Assembly (NCBI GenBank): GCA_036321795.1
Contig: JAWQCY010000003.1
Coordinates: 1-64,000, forward strand
Reading direction: 5' to 3'
Source of the DNA: CAKVON01 sp902475665
GTDB taxonomy: Bacteria > Actinomycetota > Coriobacteriia > Coriobacteriales > Atopobiaceae
Length of the DNA: 64,000 bases
The notes below the pieces were generated by a model. The model ran no database searches, had not been told where the DNA came from, and saw only the letters and a program-made list of their open reading frames with translations. Positions 33,018-42,233 of this stretch are shown piece after piece (the stretch's first letter is position 1; each line of letters starts with the position of its first letter). A program made the translations under genes and the position numbers.

Positions 33018-34685
33018 ATGGGCGTGGGATGGCTCAAGAACAAGGCGTTCGAGTGGTCTGACAAGCCAACGCCCGCCCGAAACGCGCGCGACCTTCTCTG
33101 CACGCTGTTACTTATGGTGGTAGCGACTCTGGTAGGCTTCGTGTTCCATGCGTTCGACATGGAGGCCTGCATCGTTATCACGTATGTCCTGGCAGTCTTG
33201 TGCGCGTCGCTTCTTACTGTGGGGCGCGTCCATTGCCTGTTCGCCTCTGCGGTCTCGGTCCTTCTGTACAACTACCTCTTTACGACACCGCGGTTCTCGC
33301 TGACTGCTTGGGGCACGGCCTATCCGGCGACCTTCGCGGTCATGTTCGTGGTCGGCTTTGTGGCGAGCGCCGTGGCGATGTCACTGCGCAGCGAGCTCCA
33401 CGCGTCTCGTGTCGCCTACAACAGGACTCGCGTCATCCTGGAGGCTGACGAGGCGCTGCGCCGCTGCACGACGCACGATCAGGTGATCGAGGCCGCGTGC
33501 GAGCGTCTGTCCGAGCTTTTGGGCGTGGCGGTGGTGTGGTATGCGGGCTCTGGTGTCGAGCCAAGTGCCGAGAAGGACGACGGGTTCTGCGCGCGGAGGT
33601 ACTTCTTTTCGGGTGGAGCCATAAGTTCCGAGAGCCAAGACCAATCCCATGACAAGGCACGGGCTCAAGGCATGGCGTCCGGCGTACCCGTGATCGAGCT
33701 GCCCATGGCGCGCCGTGCCCTGGAGGACGGCACGTGTGTCGGGGTGGGTACGGACCTTTTCCCCTCCGCATCGGGCCTCTACCTGCCGCTCTTCTCAGGT
33801 AAAAGGGTCATCGGCATCATGGGCATATGCCTCATGGGACGCGCCCCGCTTCCCGCGGAGCGAAACGAGGCGGAGGCAGTTGTCGGCGAGGCGTCGCTTG
33901 CCTGCGATCGCGTGCAGGCCCTCGAGGAGCGCGAACGTGCCGCTGTCATGGCCAAGAACGAGCAGCTGAGGGCGAATCTGCTCAGGTCGATCTCGCATGA
34001 CCTGCGTACGCCGCTTACAGCGATTTCGGGCAATGTCGACGTGCTCCTGTCCAACGGTGATGCCTTGGGCGAGGCGGCGCGCGAGAGCCTTCTGAAGGGC
34101 ATACGCTCCGATGCGACGTGGCTCAACTCGACCGTGGAGAACCTGCTTGCCATCACGCGGCTGGAGAATGGCGGCATGAGCCTCGCCACCACGGCCGAGC
34201 TACTTGACGACATCGTTGAGGAGGCGCTTCGCCACGTCAACCCTGACGTCTCCCGACACAAGATCGCTGTCGAGCCGAGCCAACAGATGCTGTTGGTCGA
34301 CGTGGACGCGCGCCTTGTGGTGCAGGTCGTTGTCAACCTCGTGAACAATGCCATCATCCACACACCCGAGGGATCACACATACATATATCCTCTTGTTCG
34401 CGCGATGGCATGGCTGTGCTGCGGGTCACTGACGATGGCCCTGGCATCGCGGCCGTCGACCGCGCGCATGTGTTTGAGTCGTTCTACACGGCGGGCCACG
34501 CCTTGGCTGACTCCAAGAGGAGCGTGGGACTGGGCCTGGCGTTGTGCAAGTCGATTGTCGAGGCACATGGCGGCGCCATTTGTCTGGAGCCTGTCGAGCC
34601 GCACGGTTGCAGGTTTGAGTTCACGCTGCCGTTGTACGACCTCGAGGGAGAGGAACGGGAGGATGGGCATGGCGGTGACAAGTGA
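33018..34685 (+). CDS. KdpD-like sensor histidine kinase lacking the KdpD N-domain
   Basis: The 555-residue protein keeps the C-terminal half of KdpD: a four-helix membrane region (about 20-125), a GAF-like sensor, HisKA with His327 in SISHDLRTPLTAISGN, and an ATPase with NNAIIHTPEGS, DDGPGI and GLGLAL boxes. The cytoplasmic KdpD/USP sensor that normally precedes the helices is absent. It should respond to ion or turgor signals and phosphorylate the overlapping response regulator. Start 33018 has GGGGAG ten bases upstream; 33009 is an alternative. The next gene overlaps by 17 bases. Confidence 0.88.
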   Translation: MGVGWLKNKAFEWSDKPTPARNARDLLCTLLLMVVATLVGFVFHAFDMEACIVITYVLAVLCASLLTVGRVHCLFASAVSVLLYNYLFTTPRFSLTAWGTAYPATFAVMFVVGFVASAVAMSLRSELHASRVAYNRTRVILEADEALRRCTTHDQVIEAACERLSELLGVAVVWYAGSGVEPSAEKDDGFCARRYFFSGGAISSESQDQSHDKARAQGMASGVPVIELPMARRALEDGTCVGVGTDLFPSASGLYLPLFSGKRVIGIMGICLMGRAPLPAERNEAEAVVGEASLACDRVQALEERERAAVMAKNEQLRANLLRSISHDLRTPLTAISGNVDVLLSNGDALGEAARESLLKGIRSDATWLNSTVENLLAITRLENGGMSLATTAELLDDIVEEALRHVNPDVSRHKIAVEPSQQMLLVDVDARLVVQVVVNLVNNAIIHTPEGSHIHISSCSRDGMAVLRVTDDGPGIAAVDRAHVFESFYTAGHALADSKRSVGLGLALCKSIVEAHGGAICLEPVEPHGCRFEFTLPLYDLEGEEREDGHGGDK

Positions 34686-35436
34686 CGGCGCAGGCGCGCT
34701 TCGACCGACGATCCTGGTGGTCGAGGATGATGGCGCGGTGCGTAACCTCATCCAGACAACCCTTGATGCGGGCGGCTTCGCGCATGTGAGCGAGTCCACC
34801 GGTCGTGCTGCCATCGCGGCGGCGGCCATGAGCATGCCCGACGTCGTCCTGCTTGACCTGGGACTTCCCGACATCGACGGGATTGAGGTGGTGCGCGCCA
34901 TCCGCGCCTGGTCGCAGATGCCCATCATCGTGGTCTCTGCCCGAAGCGAGGATGCCGACAAGATCGGCGCGCTCGACGCCGGTGCCGACGACTACCTTAC
35001 CAAGCCCTTCTCGGTGGGAGAGCTGTTGGCGCGCATTCGCACGACGGTGCGTCGGCTGAGTTACCAGACTGAGGCAACCGCGAGCAAGTCCTCAGTCTTC
35101 GAAAACGGCGAGCTCACCATTGACTACGCTGCTGGCGTTGCCCGGCTTTCGGGCCGCGAGCTGCACCTGACGCCCATCGAGTTCAAGCTCCTGTGCCTTC
35201 TGTCTCACAATGTGGACAAGGTCCTGACGCACAGCTTCATCCTACGTGAGGTGTGGGGGAGCGAGCGGCAGGCCGACCTCGCGTCGCTCCGCGTGTTTAT
35301 GGGGACGCTGCGCAAGAAGATCGAGCCTGACCCAGTGCACCCTCGCTATATCCAGACGCACGTGGGCGTTGGTTACCGCATGTTGCGTGTCTGCGCGGAT
35401 AAAGGCTCCGTGATGCCCGCAACCTCGGGTCTTTAG
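34669..35436 (+). CDS. KdpE-like OmpR-family response regulator
   Basis: The 255-residue protein has a receiver domain (about 16-130) with the acidic pair in VVEDDG, phospho-acceptor Asp63 in VVLLDLGLPDIDG and Lys in YLTKPF. A winged-helix DNA-binding domain follows (about 150-245; SGRELHLTPIEFKLL, VFMGTLRKKIEPDP, THVGVGYRML). It is the partner of the overlapping sensor kinase. The P-type ATPase and RCK genes immediately downstream are likely targets. Start 34669 has GGGAGG at good distance; 34663 is too close. Confidence 0.92.
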   Translation: MAVTSDGAGALRPTILVVEDDGAVRNLIQTTLDAGGFAHVSESTGRAAIAAAAMSMPDVVLLDLGLPDIDGIEVVRAIRAWSQMPIIVVSARSEDADKIGALDAGADDYLTKPFSVGELLARIRTTVRRLSYQTEATASKSSVFENGELTIDYAAGVARLSGRELHLTPIEFKLLCLLSHNVDKVLTHSFILREVWGSERQADLASLRVFMGTLRKKIEPDPVHPRYIQTHVGVGYRMLRVCADKGSVMPATSGL

Positions 35437-35616
35437 ACCTTCTTTATATAGCGTTAACAGGTGTTTTATGCCTCGTAGGTGTTGAATCGCGCATGTCTGC
35501 CCATCTGGGGCGTCTGGGCGTGCGAAGCGCCTATCCTCCTTTGTCGCCGACGGGGGTATGCCGCCGGCCGCGCGTCCTTGCGGGCGTGCGTCGAAGCGAC
35601 AACGAAGGGAGGACCC

Positions 35617-38484
35617 TTGGACACCCCGTCTAACACCACCGGCGGTGAGCTACCCGACATCGCGGCGCTCTCCGGCGATGACGTGCTGCGCGTCATGGGC
35701 AGCAGCGCGGCTGGCCTCACGAATGAGAGAGCGGCAGAGCTCCAGGGCAAGTTCGGGAAGAACCTCATCCAGGCAGGCGCGAAGAAGTCACCGGTGATTG
35801 CGTTTCTCTCCAACTTCACGCATCTTATGGCAATCCTGCTATGGGCGGCAGGCTTCATTGCCCTAATCGCGGGCATGCCCGAGCTGTGCGTCGCCGTGTG
35901 GCTGGTCAACCTCATCAATGGCTGCTTTAGCTTCTGGCAGGAGCATCAGGCCGACAAGGCGACCGAGGCCCTCAGAAAGATGCTCCCGTCCTACGTCAAC
36001 GTAATCCGCGATGGCGAGCAGCTCCAGGTCCTTGCGGAAGACCTGGTTCCTGGTGACGTCATGGTCCTGGCCGAGGGCGACAAGATCTCGGCCGACGGCC
36101 GCGTGATTCGCGCTTCCGACTTGCAGGTTGACCAGTCGACCCTCACTGGCGAATCGAACCCCGTCCGCAAGATCGCCGATGTCGTTAGCGAGCCTGACCT
36201 CACTCCGGCCGAGACTCCCAACCTCGTGTTCGCGGGCACTTCGGTATCCGAGGGTAACGGACGTGTCGTGGTCACGCGCATCGGCATGGCCACCGAGTTC
36301 GGCAAGATTGCCAGTCTCACGCAGAACATGGAGGAGTCCGAGAGTCCGCTCCAGCGTCAGCTCGACCGTTTGACCAAGCAAGTCACGCTGTTCGCGCTGT
36401 GCATGGGCGTCGTGTTCTTCCTGTTGGATGTTCTGTTCGTCCATAACGGTCTGGCCGCGTCGTTCATCTTCGCGCTTGGCATGATTGTCGCCTTCATTCC
36501 CGAGGGGCTTTTGCCCACGGTGACGCTCTCGCTGGCTATGGCGGTTCAGCGCATGAGCAAACGCAACGCCCTGGTGAAGAAGCTCAGTTCGGTCGAGGCC
36601 CTGGGATCCACGAGTGTCATTTGCACCGACAAGACGGGCACCCTGACCCAGAACGAGATGACCGTCAACCACCTGTGGACCTGCGAACGCGAGTACGAGG
36701 TCACGGGCGTGGGCTATGCTCCCAAAGGTGACGTCGTGTCCGCTGGCGAGAAGTGGCTTGCCGCTGACGACGAAGAGCTTCGCTTGCTGGTCGCGGGTGG
36801 CGCGTTGTGCTCCAACGCCCGTCTGGTCGAGCCCGACGAGGAGGGCGGCCGCTACACCGTCCTTGGCGACCCGACCGAGGCATGCCTGCTTGTGAGTGCC
36901 CAGAAGTCGGGCCTCACCCTCGAGGGCCTCGAAGCCGAGATGCCCCGCGTGAGGGAGCTTCCCTTCGAGAGCCGCCGCAAGCGCATGACGACGATCCATC
37001 AGCTCAAGAAGCCGCTCGATGGGGCTAAGCGCGTGGCTTTTGTCAAGGGTGCCCCCAACGAGGTCGTCCGCCTGTCCACCGGCGCGCGCATCAACGGCAA
37101 GGTCGTCTCCATGGGGGATGACATGCGTCGGCGCATTATGGAGGCCAACGATGGCTACGCTGCCGACGGCCTTCGCGTGCTTGCCCTTGCCTACCGTGCG
37201 ATTCACGACGACGATCCCTCGATCCCGCGTTCGATGAGCGATTACACGCCCGAAAACATCGAGCGCGATCTCACCTTTGTCGGTCTGCTGGTCATGCAGG
37301 ATCCGCCTCGTCCCGAGGTCGCCGACGCCGTGGCCGAGTGCCGTCGTGCCGGAATCCGCGTCATCATGATTACGGGCGATTACGGCCTGACCGCCGTCTC
37401 CATCGCACGCAAGATCGGCATCATCCAGGGCGCCCACCCGCGTGTCTTCTCGGGCGTGGAGTTTGAGAAGACCTCCGACGAAGAGCTCAAGCAGGCCCTC
37501 AAGGGCGAAGTGGTCTTCGCTCGCATGGCGCCCGAGCAAAAGCTGCGCGTTGTTGAGAACCTTCAGCAGATGGGCGAGATTGTCGCCGTCACCGGCGACG
37601 GCGTGAACGACTCCCCGGCCCTCAAGAGGGCAGACATCGGAGTCGCCATGGGTATCACAGGAACGGACGTGGCCAAGGAGGCCGCGGACATGATCCTGAC
37701 CGACGACAATTTCGCCTCGATTGTGCATGCCATCGAGGAGGGTCGCGCGGTCTACGCCAACATCAAGAAGTTCATGCTCTACATCTTGAACTCCAACGTC
37801 CCCGAAGCCGTCCCCTCTGCCATCTACCTGCTGTCCGGCGGTGCTGTGCCACTGCCTTTGACTACGATGCAGATTCTCACAATCGACCTGGGTACCGACA
37901 TGCTTCCCGCCCTGGGCCTGGGCACCGAGCCTCCCGAGGCAGACGTCATGGACCGTCCGCCGCGCGACCCCAACGAGCCATTGCTGTCGGCGAAGGTCAT
38001 GCGCAAGGCGTTCCTGTGGTACGGACTTCTCGGCGCGCTCTTCTCGTTCGCGGCGTTCGTTTTCTGCCAGGCCATGAATGGCTGGCACCCTGGCGTTCCC
38101 ATGTTCGGTGTGGGCGCAGACCTCGACCCGGTCTACGTGCGTGCTACGACCATGGCCCTGGCAGCCATCGTGTTCACGCAGATTGGCGAGGTGTGGAACT
38201 GCCGCACCGAGCTGGCCTCGGTCTTCTCGGTCGGACTGTTCTCCAACAAGCAGGTCAACAGGGGTATTCTGTTCGAAGTCGCGCTCATTGTCTTCATCAC
38301 GCTGTTCCCGCCCTTCCAAGGCGTGTTTCACACGAGCCCGCTGCTCCTGAACGACTACGTGTTCTTGGTCCTTCTGCCGCCCGTGATCCTGCTGCTCGAG
38401 GAGTGTCGCAAGGCCATCGTGCGCAAGCGCAACCACATCGATCGCAATGGCGTCGCGATCCGTCAGACGCCGGAAAAGAGGTAA
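35617..38484 (+). CDS. Na,K-ATPase-like P-type cation ATPase
   Basis: The 955-residue pump has the P-type phosphorylation motif CTDKTGTLTQ (Asp338), TGESNPV, the nucleotide domain and GDGVNDSPAL. M4 reads FIPEGLLPTVTLSLA, M5 YILNSNVPEAVPSA and M6 TIDLGTDMLPALGL. These match the Na,K-ATPase forms (PEGLLATVT, YTLTSNIPE, CIDLGTDM) rather than Ca2+-ATPase. Equivalents of Glu327, Tyr771, Ser775, Asn776, Glu779, Asp804 and Asp808 are present; Thr772 is Ile and Thr774 is Asn. The start is a TTG at 35617 after GGGAGG. It leads two RCK genes and follows a Kdp-type two-component system. Confidence 0.9.
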   Translation: MDTPSNTTGGELPDIAALSGDDVLRVMGSSAAGLTNERAAELQGKFGKNLIQAGAKKSPVIAFLSNFTHLMAILLWAAGFIALIAGMPELCVAVWLVNLINGCFSFWQEHQADKATEALRKMLPSYVNVIRDGEQLQVLAEDLVPGDVMVLAEGDKISADGRVIRASDLQVDQSTLTGESNPVRKIADVVSEPDLTPAETPNLVFAGTSVSEGNGRVVVTRIGMATEFGKIASLTQNMEESESPLQRQLDRLTKQVTLFALCMGVVFFLLDVLFVHNGLAASFIFALGMIVAFIPEGLLPTVTLSLAMAVQRMSKRNALVKKLSSVEALGSTSVICTDKTGTLTQNEMTVNHLWTCEREYEVTGVGYAPKGDVVSAGEKWLAADDEELRLLVAGGALCSNARLVEPDEEGGRYTVLGDPTEACLLVSAQKSGLTLEGLEAEMPRVRELPFESRRKRMTTIHQLKKPLDGAKRVAFVKGAPNEVVRLSTGARINGKVVSMGDDMRRRIMEANDGYAADGLRVLALAYRAIHDDDPSIPRSMSDYTPENIERDLTFVGLLVMQDPPRPEVADAVAECRRAGIRVIMITGDYGLTAVSIARKIGIIQGAHPRVFSGVEFEKTSDEELKQALKGEVVFARMAPEQKLRVVENLQQMGEIVAVTGDGVNDSPALKRADIGVAMGITGTDVAKEAADMILTDDNFASIVHAIEEGRAVYANIKKFMLYILNSNVPEAVPSAIYLLSGGAVPLPLTTMQILTIDLGTDMLPALGLGTEPPEADVMDRPPRDPNEPLLSAKVMRKAFLWYGLLGALFSFAAFVFCQAMNGWHPGVPMFGVGADLDPVYVRATTMALAAIVFTQIGEVWNCRTELASVFSVGLFSNKQVNRGILFEVALIVFITLFPPFQGVFHTSPLLLNDYVFLVLLPPVILLLEECRKAIVRKRNHIDRNGVAIRQTPEKR

Positions 38485-38487
38485 GCC

Positions 38488-39141
38488 ATGAACATCATCG
38501 TTGTCGGAATGGGTCGCATGGGCACGAGCCTTGCCCGCAAGCTCGACAGACAGGGCTATGACGTCGTAGCAATCGACCAGGAGCCCGAGCGCCTTGAGGC
38601 ACTGGGCGAGTCTTTTGGCGGCCGAACCGTCGAGGGCATCGGCTTTGATCGCCGCGTTCTCGAGGCCGCGGGCATCGAACGGGCCAGTGCCGTGGTCGCA
38701 TGCACGTCATCGGACGAGACCAACATCGTCGTTGCGCGCATCTCACGCCAGACCTACCGAGTCCCCCGTGTCATCGCCCGTCTCTACGAGATTAGTAACG
38801 CCGAGACATACCGTAGGCTCGGTATCCAGAGCATCTCGACCACCGAGTGGGGCGTCAGTCGAGTGAGCGAGCTTCTGACCTTCAACGAGCTCGACGACGT
38901 GGCTGAGCTTGGGAGTGGTGGCGTGCGCCTGGTGCGCGTCGACCTCCCGGCGCTTCTCGAGGGCAGCACCGTCCGTGAGCTCACGGCTGTGGGCGAGGTC
39001 AATGTCGTGGCCGTTTCGCACGACAACGAGACCAACGTCCCCACTCAGGGTACGGTTCTCCAGCATGGCGACATCATCTACGCAGCGGTCGCGTCGAGCG
39101 CGGCGGGCAAGTTCCGCGCCATGCTCGGGCTGACCGAGTAA
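38488..39141 (+). CDS. TrkA/KtrA-like RCK protein, first of a pair
   Basis: The 217-residue protein has a Rossmann RCK_N domain (NIIVVGMGRMGTSLA, with Asp at strand end in VVAIDQ) and a TrkA_C domain. Such proteins bind NAD(H) or ATP/ADP and gate TrkH/KtrB-type potassium channels in the membrane. It starts three bases after the ATPase stop, so it is translationally coupled. No channel subunit gene is nearby. Its partner is the next gene, whose sequence differs clearly. Confidence 0.9.
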   Translation: MNIIVVGMGRMGTSLARKLDRQGYDVVAIDQEPERLEALGESFGGRTVEGIGFDRRVLEAAGIERASAVVACTSSDETNIVVARISRQTYRVPRVIARLYEISNAETYRRLGIQSISTTEWGVSRVSELLTFNELDDVAELGSGGVRLVRVDLPALLEGSTVRELTAVGEVNVVAVSHDNETNVPTQGTVLQHGDIIYAAVASSAAGKFRAMLGLTE

Positions 39142-39151
39142 GGAGGCAGAC

Positions 39152-39814
39152 ATGAACATCATCATCGTCGGCGGTGGGAAGACCGGGGCTTACCTTGCGT
39201 CGCTTTTGAGCGACAGGGGAGATTCGGTCAAGGTCATCGAATCCAGGAAGTCCGTTGCCGAGAAGATCGGAGACAAGCTCCCGACTGGTACCGTGCTGCG
39301 GGGTGTGGGCTCGAGCCCAGACGTCCTGGAGCAGGCAGGTGTGCTCCGTGCCGACATCGTCATCGCCGTCACGGGCAGCGACGAGGTCAACCTGGTCGTG
39401 TCGATGCTTGCGAAGATGGAGTACGGCGTAGGCAGGGTCGTGGCTCGTGTGAACAACCCCGCGAACGCTTGGATGTTCGATGCTTCCATGGGTGTCGATG
39501 TTGCCATCAACCAGGCTGAGCTCATCACCCGTTCGGTCGAGGAAGGCCTCGACATGGAGGACGTCTTCACGATCATGCGCCTTGGCAGGGATGGGCATGC
39601 CATCGTCCAGGGCGAGGTGCGCCCGCATTCGGGCGTGATTGGTAAGTGCGTGAGGCAGCTGGAGCTGCCCGACGGCCTCGTACTCGTGGCGATTGAGCAT
39701 GAGGGGGATCTCGTAATCCCCAACGGTGGCACCGAGCTCGCTGCGGGTGACCGAGTGGTCGCCTTTGCGAACGACGAGGGCAGGGCCTTCCTGTCTCGCG
39801 CGCTGCAGCAGTAA
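39152..39814 (+). CDS. TrkA/KtrA-like RCK protein, second of a pair
   Basis: The 220-residue protein has the RCK nucleotide site NIIIVGGGKTGAYLA, a NPANAWMFD segment and TrkA_C strands. It may form a mixed complex with the preceding RCK protein. Together they may act on a potassium channel encoded elsewhere or respond to the ions moved by the Na,K-ATPase-like pump. It is the last gene of the module and is followed by a terminator. Confidence 0.9.
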   Translation: MNIIIVGGGKTGAYLASLLSDRGDSVKVIESRKSVAEKIGDKLPTGTVLRGVGSSPDVLEQAGVLRADIVIAVTGSDEVNLVVSMLAKMEYGVGRVVARVNNPANAWMFDASMGVDVAINQAELITRSVEEGLDMEDVFTIMRLGRDGHAIVQGEVRPHSGVIGKCVRQLELPDGLVLVAIEHEGDLVIPNGGTELAAGDRVVAFANDEGRAFLSRALQQ

Positions 39815-39827
39815 GCGCTTCTCGATA
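39815..39827. repeat. Variant TGCCGAGAAG-type motif directly after a stop codon
   Basis: GCGCTTCTCGATA starts at the base after the RCK gene stop codon. Confidence 0.4.
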
Positions 39828-39840
39828 AGGTTCTTGCGTT

Positions 39841-39871
39841 GCGGGTCCAGGGACGAGTTCTCTGGACCCGC
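39841..39871 (+). terminator. Terminator of the cation module
   Basis: GCGGGTCCAGGGA pairs with TCTCTGGACCCGC (one G-T pair) around CGAGT. The tail is TTCGCGCTTG. Confidence 0.8.
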
Positions 39872-39919
39872 TTCGCGCTTGTGGTCTGAATTGCCCAAAT
39901 TGGGCGGTTCCGCTAAAAA

Positions 39920-39932
39920 GTCCTTCTCTACA
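39920..39932. repeat. Variant TGCCGAGAAG-type motif overlapping the pheA stop
   Basis: GTCCTTCTCTACA includes the pheA stop codon at 39928-39930. Confidence 0.4.
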
Positions 39933-41073
39933 TGATCTCGGAGTAGGAGCCGAGGTAGCGGTACTCCTCGCAAACGTCGTCGAGCGACGAGAGGAGCGTC
40001 TCGAACTCGGGGGCGGCGACGGGGCAGTCGATGTCGAAGTAGAACATGAACTCGAAGTCCTCGTCGGGGATGGGGCGGCTCTCGAGCTTGATGAGGTTGA
40101 TTCCCAGGGCGTAGAAGCGCGCGAGCACCTTGTACAGCGAGCCGGGCTCGTGGTTGACGACCATCATGAGCGAGGTGTGGTCGGCGCCGGGGTAGATCTC
40201 GAGGTCGCGTGCGATGCAGGCGAAGCGCGTGTAGTTGCTCGAGCTGTTCTGGACGCTTCGGGACAGCAGGTCGAGGCCGTAGAGGTCGGCGCAGATTCGG
40301 CTGGAGAGTGCCGCGACGTCCGTTCGGTCGGACTCTGCGACCATCTTCGCCGCGACGGCGGTGTTCTCGACGACGTGGACGTTGACGCCCCCCAGCCCGT
40401 CGAGGAAGTCGGAGCACTGGCGGATCGCCTGGGCATGGCTGTAGACGTCGCGCACGTCTTCGACGCGGGTGCCGGGCTTGGCCAGCAGGTTGTGGTCGAC
40501 CTTGAGGCGCAGCGTGCGCACGATGTGGAAGTCGTGCCGCATCATCAGGTCGTATACCTTGTTGACGGTTCCCGCGGTCGAGTTCTCGACCGGCAACACG
40601 CCATAGCGGCTCGTGCCGTCGACGACCGAGGCGAAGACCTCCTCCCACGTCTCGTGATAGGAGATGTCGGGGTGGCGGAAGAGCCTATCGGCCGCGGCCT
40701 GTGAGTAGGCACCCTCGACGCCTTGGCAGGCGACCTTGGCCGAGGGCGGGAAGAGGTCGGGCGTGGCCTTGCGCGCCGAGCGAATCTGGCCGACCAGCCC
40801 GTCGTCCGTCTGCAGGCGCCTGGCCTCGCCGGACTTGGCGAGGTCCATCAGCAGCGAGAAGAGCACCTGGCTGTAGTCGCGTAGGTCCTCGGGCATCGAG
40901 TCGGCAACGCGACGCAGCTTGGCGCGCTCGCGCGTCTTGTCGAGCACGGGCAGGCCGTGCTCGCGCTTGTACTCGGCAACCTCAAGGGCGCAGTCCATGC
41001 GCTGCTTGAACAGGTCGCAGATCTGGCTGTCGATGTGGTCGATCCTGTCGCGGATCTCGGTGATGTCGCTCAT
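39928..41073 (-). CDS. pheA: Bifunctional chorismate mutase - prephenate dehydratase
   Basis: The 381-residue fusion commits chorismate to phenylalanine. An AroQ-type chorismate mutase (about 1-90; IRDRIDHIDSQICDLFKQRM) precedes prephenate dehydratase (about 105-285; VACQGVEGAYSQAAADRLF, PVENSTAGTVNKVYDLM, and TRFACIARD) and an ACT domain (about 295-375) containing ESRPIPDEDFEFMFYFD, the site of Phe feedback control. It is the last gene of the minus-strand aromatic operon, 27 bases after aroC. No terminator is clear beyond it except a small palindrome at 39893-39905. Confidence 0.95.
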   Translation of the reverse strand: MSDITEIRDRIDHIDSQICDLFKQRMDCALEVAEYKREHGLPVLDKTRERAKLRRVADSMPEDLRDYSQVLFSLLMDLAKSGEARRLQTDDGLVGQIRSARKATPDLFPPSAKVACQGVEGAYSQAAADRLFRHPDISYHETWEEVFASVVDGTSRYGVLPVENSTAGTVNKVYDLMMRHDFHIVRTLRLKVDHNLLAKPGTRVEDVRDVYSHAQAIRQCSDFLDGLGGVNVHVVENTAVAAKMVAESDRTDVAALSSRICADLYGLDLLSRSVQNSSSNYTRFACIARDLEIYPGADHTSLMMVVNHEPGSLYKVLARFYALGINLIKLESRPIPDEDFEFMFYFDIDCPVAAPEFETLLSSLDDVCEEYRYLGSYSEIM

Positions 41074-41100
41074 GCTCTTGCCCTTTGTCTTGATGTGGTC

Positions 41101-42231
41101 CTAGCGGGTCCAGCCGGCGTCGGGCGGGAAGGAAAGCCAGCTGTCGAGGACCGCAAGCGCCATGACGGCCTCTGCCACGGGCACCGCCCTGGGGGCGATG
41201 CAGGGGTCGTGGCGGCCACGAACGCCCAGGCGGGCGTCGGTGTGCGTCGTGAGGTCGACGGAGTTCTGCTCGCGGGCGATCGAGGAGGTGGGCTTGACCG
41301 CCATGCGGAAGAGCAGTGGGGCTCCGGTGGTGATGCCGCCGAGGTTGCCGCCGGCATCGTTTTTGGTGGGTTCCACGCGGCCATCGACCATGTGATACGG
41401 GTCGTTGTTCTCCGAACCGTACATGATCGCGGCGTCGAAGCCGCTGCCGAACTCGAGGCCCTTGACCGCGGGGATGCCGAAGACGGCGCGTGCGATGACG
41501 GACTCGATGCCGTCGAACATGGGGCCGCCGATGCCCGCGGGAAGGCCGCAGCAGACGCACTCGATCACGCCGCCGACGGAGTCTCCCGCCTTGCGGGCGG
41601 CGTCGATCTCGGCCTGCATGGCAGTGGCTGCTTCGGGGTCGATCGCGGGGAAGGTGCGCCCGTCGGCGAGGGCGTCCATCTGGGAGGTTAGTCTGGTGCG
41701 CGATGCGGGGTCGAGCTCGGTCGCGCAGAAGGGTTCGTCGGGTTCGCCCGCGACCTCGAGCAGGTGTGCCGAGACGCGCACGCCACGGCTTGCGAGCATC
41801 TGCAGGGCGATGCCCCCGGCCACGCACACCGGTGCGGTCAGCCTTCCCGAGAAGTGTCCGCCACCCGCCACGTCCTGCTCGCCAGACCACTTGACCTGCG
41901 CGGTCCAGTCGGCGTGGCCAGGCCTGGGAACGCGCCGCAGCTCGTCGTAGTCGTGGGAGCGCGTGTTGGTGTTATCGATGGTCGCGGCAAGGGGCGCTCC
42001 GCACGTGCGGCCGTCGGGGTTGAGGCCCGAGACGATCCTGGGCGCGTCGGCCTCCTTGCGAGGCGTTGACCAGGGGTCGCGTCCGGGGGCGCGCCTCGCC
42101 ATGAAGGCGGCGAGTTCGTCGGTGTCGACGCGAAAGCCCGAGGGCAGGCCCTCGACCACGCAGCCGATGGCGGGGGAGTGCGACTGCCCGAAGACGCTCA
42201 CGCGAAGGGTGTTGCCGAAGGTGGATGCCAT
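41101..42231 (-). CDS. aroC: Chorismate synthase
   Basis: The 376-residue enzyme makes chorismate from EPSP with reduced FMN. It starts STFGNTLRVSVFGQSHSPAIG and contains RRAPGRDPWSTPRKEAD, the GGGHFSGRLTA block and SSVGGVIE-like (GDSVGGVIECVC). The late RHDPCIAPRAVPVAEAVMALAVLD is a hallmark. Its ATG is only two bases from the aroA stop. The enzyme depends on reduced flavin, suited to an anaerobe. Confidence 0.96.
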   Translation of the reverse strand: MASTFGNTLRVSVFGQSHSPAIGCVVEGLPSGFRVDTDELAAFMARRAPGRDPWSTPRKEADAPRIVSGLNPDGRTCGAPLAATIDNTNTRSHDYDELRRVPRPGHADWTAQVKWSGEQDVAGGGHFSGRLTAPVCVAGGIALQMLASRGVRVSAHLLEVAGEPDEPFCATELDPASRTRLTSQMDALADGRTFPAIDPEAATAMQAEIDAARKAGDSVGGVIECVCCGLPAGIGGPMFDGIESVIARAVFGIPAVKGLEFGSGFDAAIMYGSENNDPYHMVDGRVEPTKNDAGGNLGGITTGAPLLFRMAVKPTSSIAREQNSVDLTTHTDARLGVRGRHDPCIAPRAVPVAEAVMALAVLDSWLSFPPDAGWTR

Positions 42232-42233
42232 CG

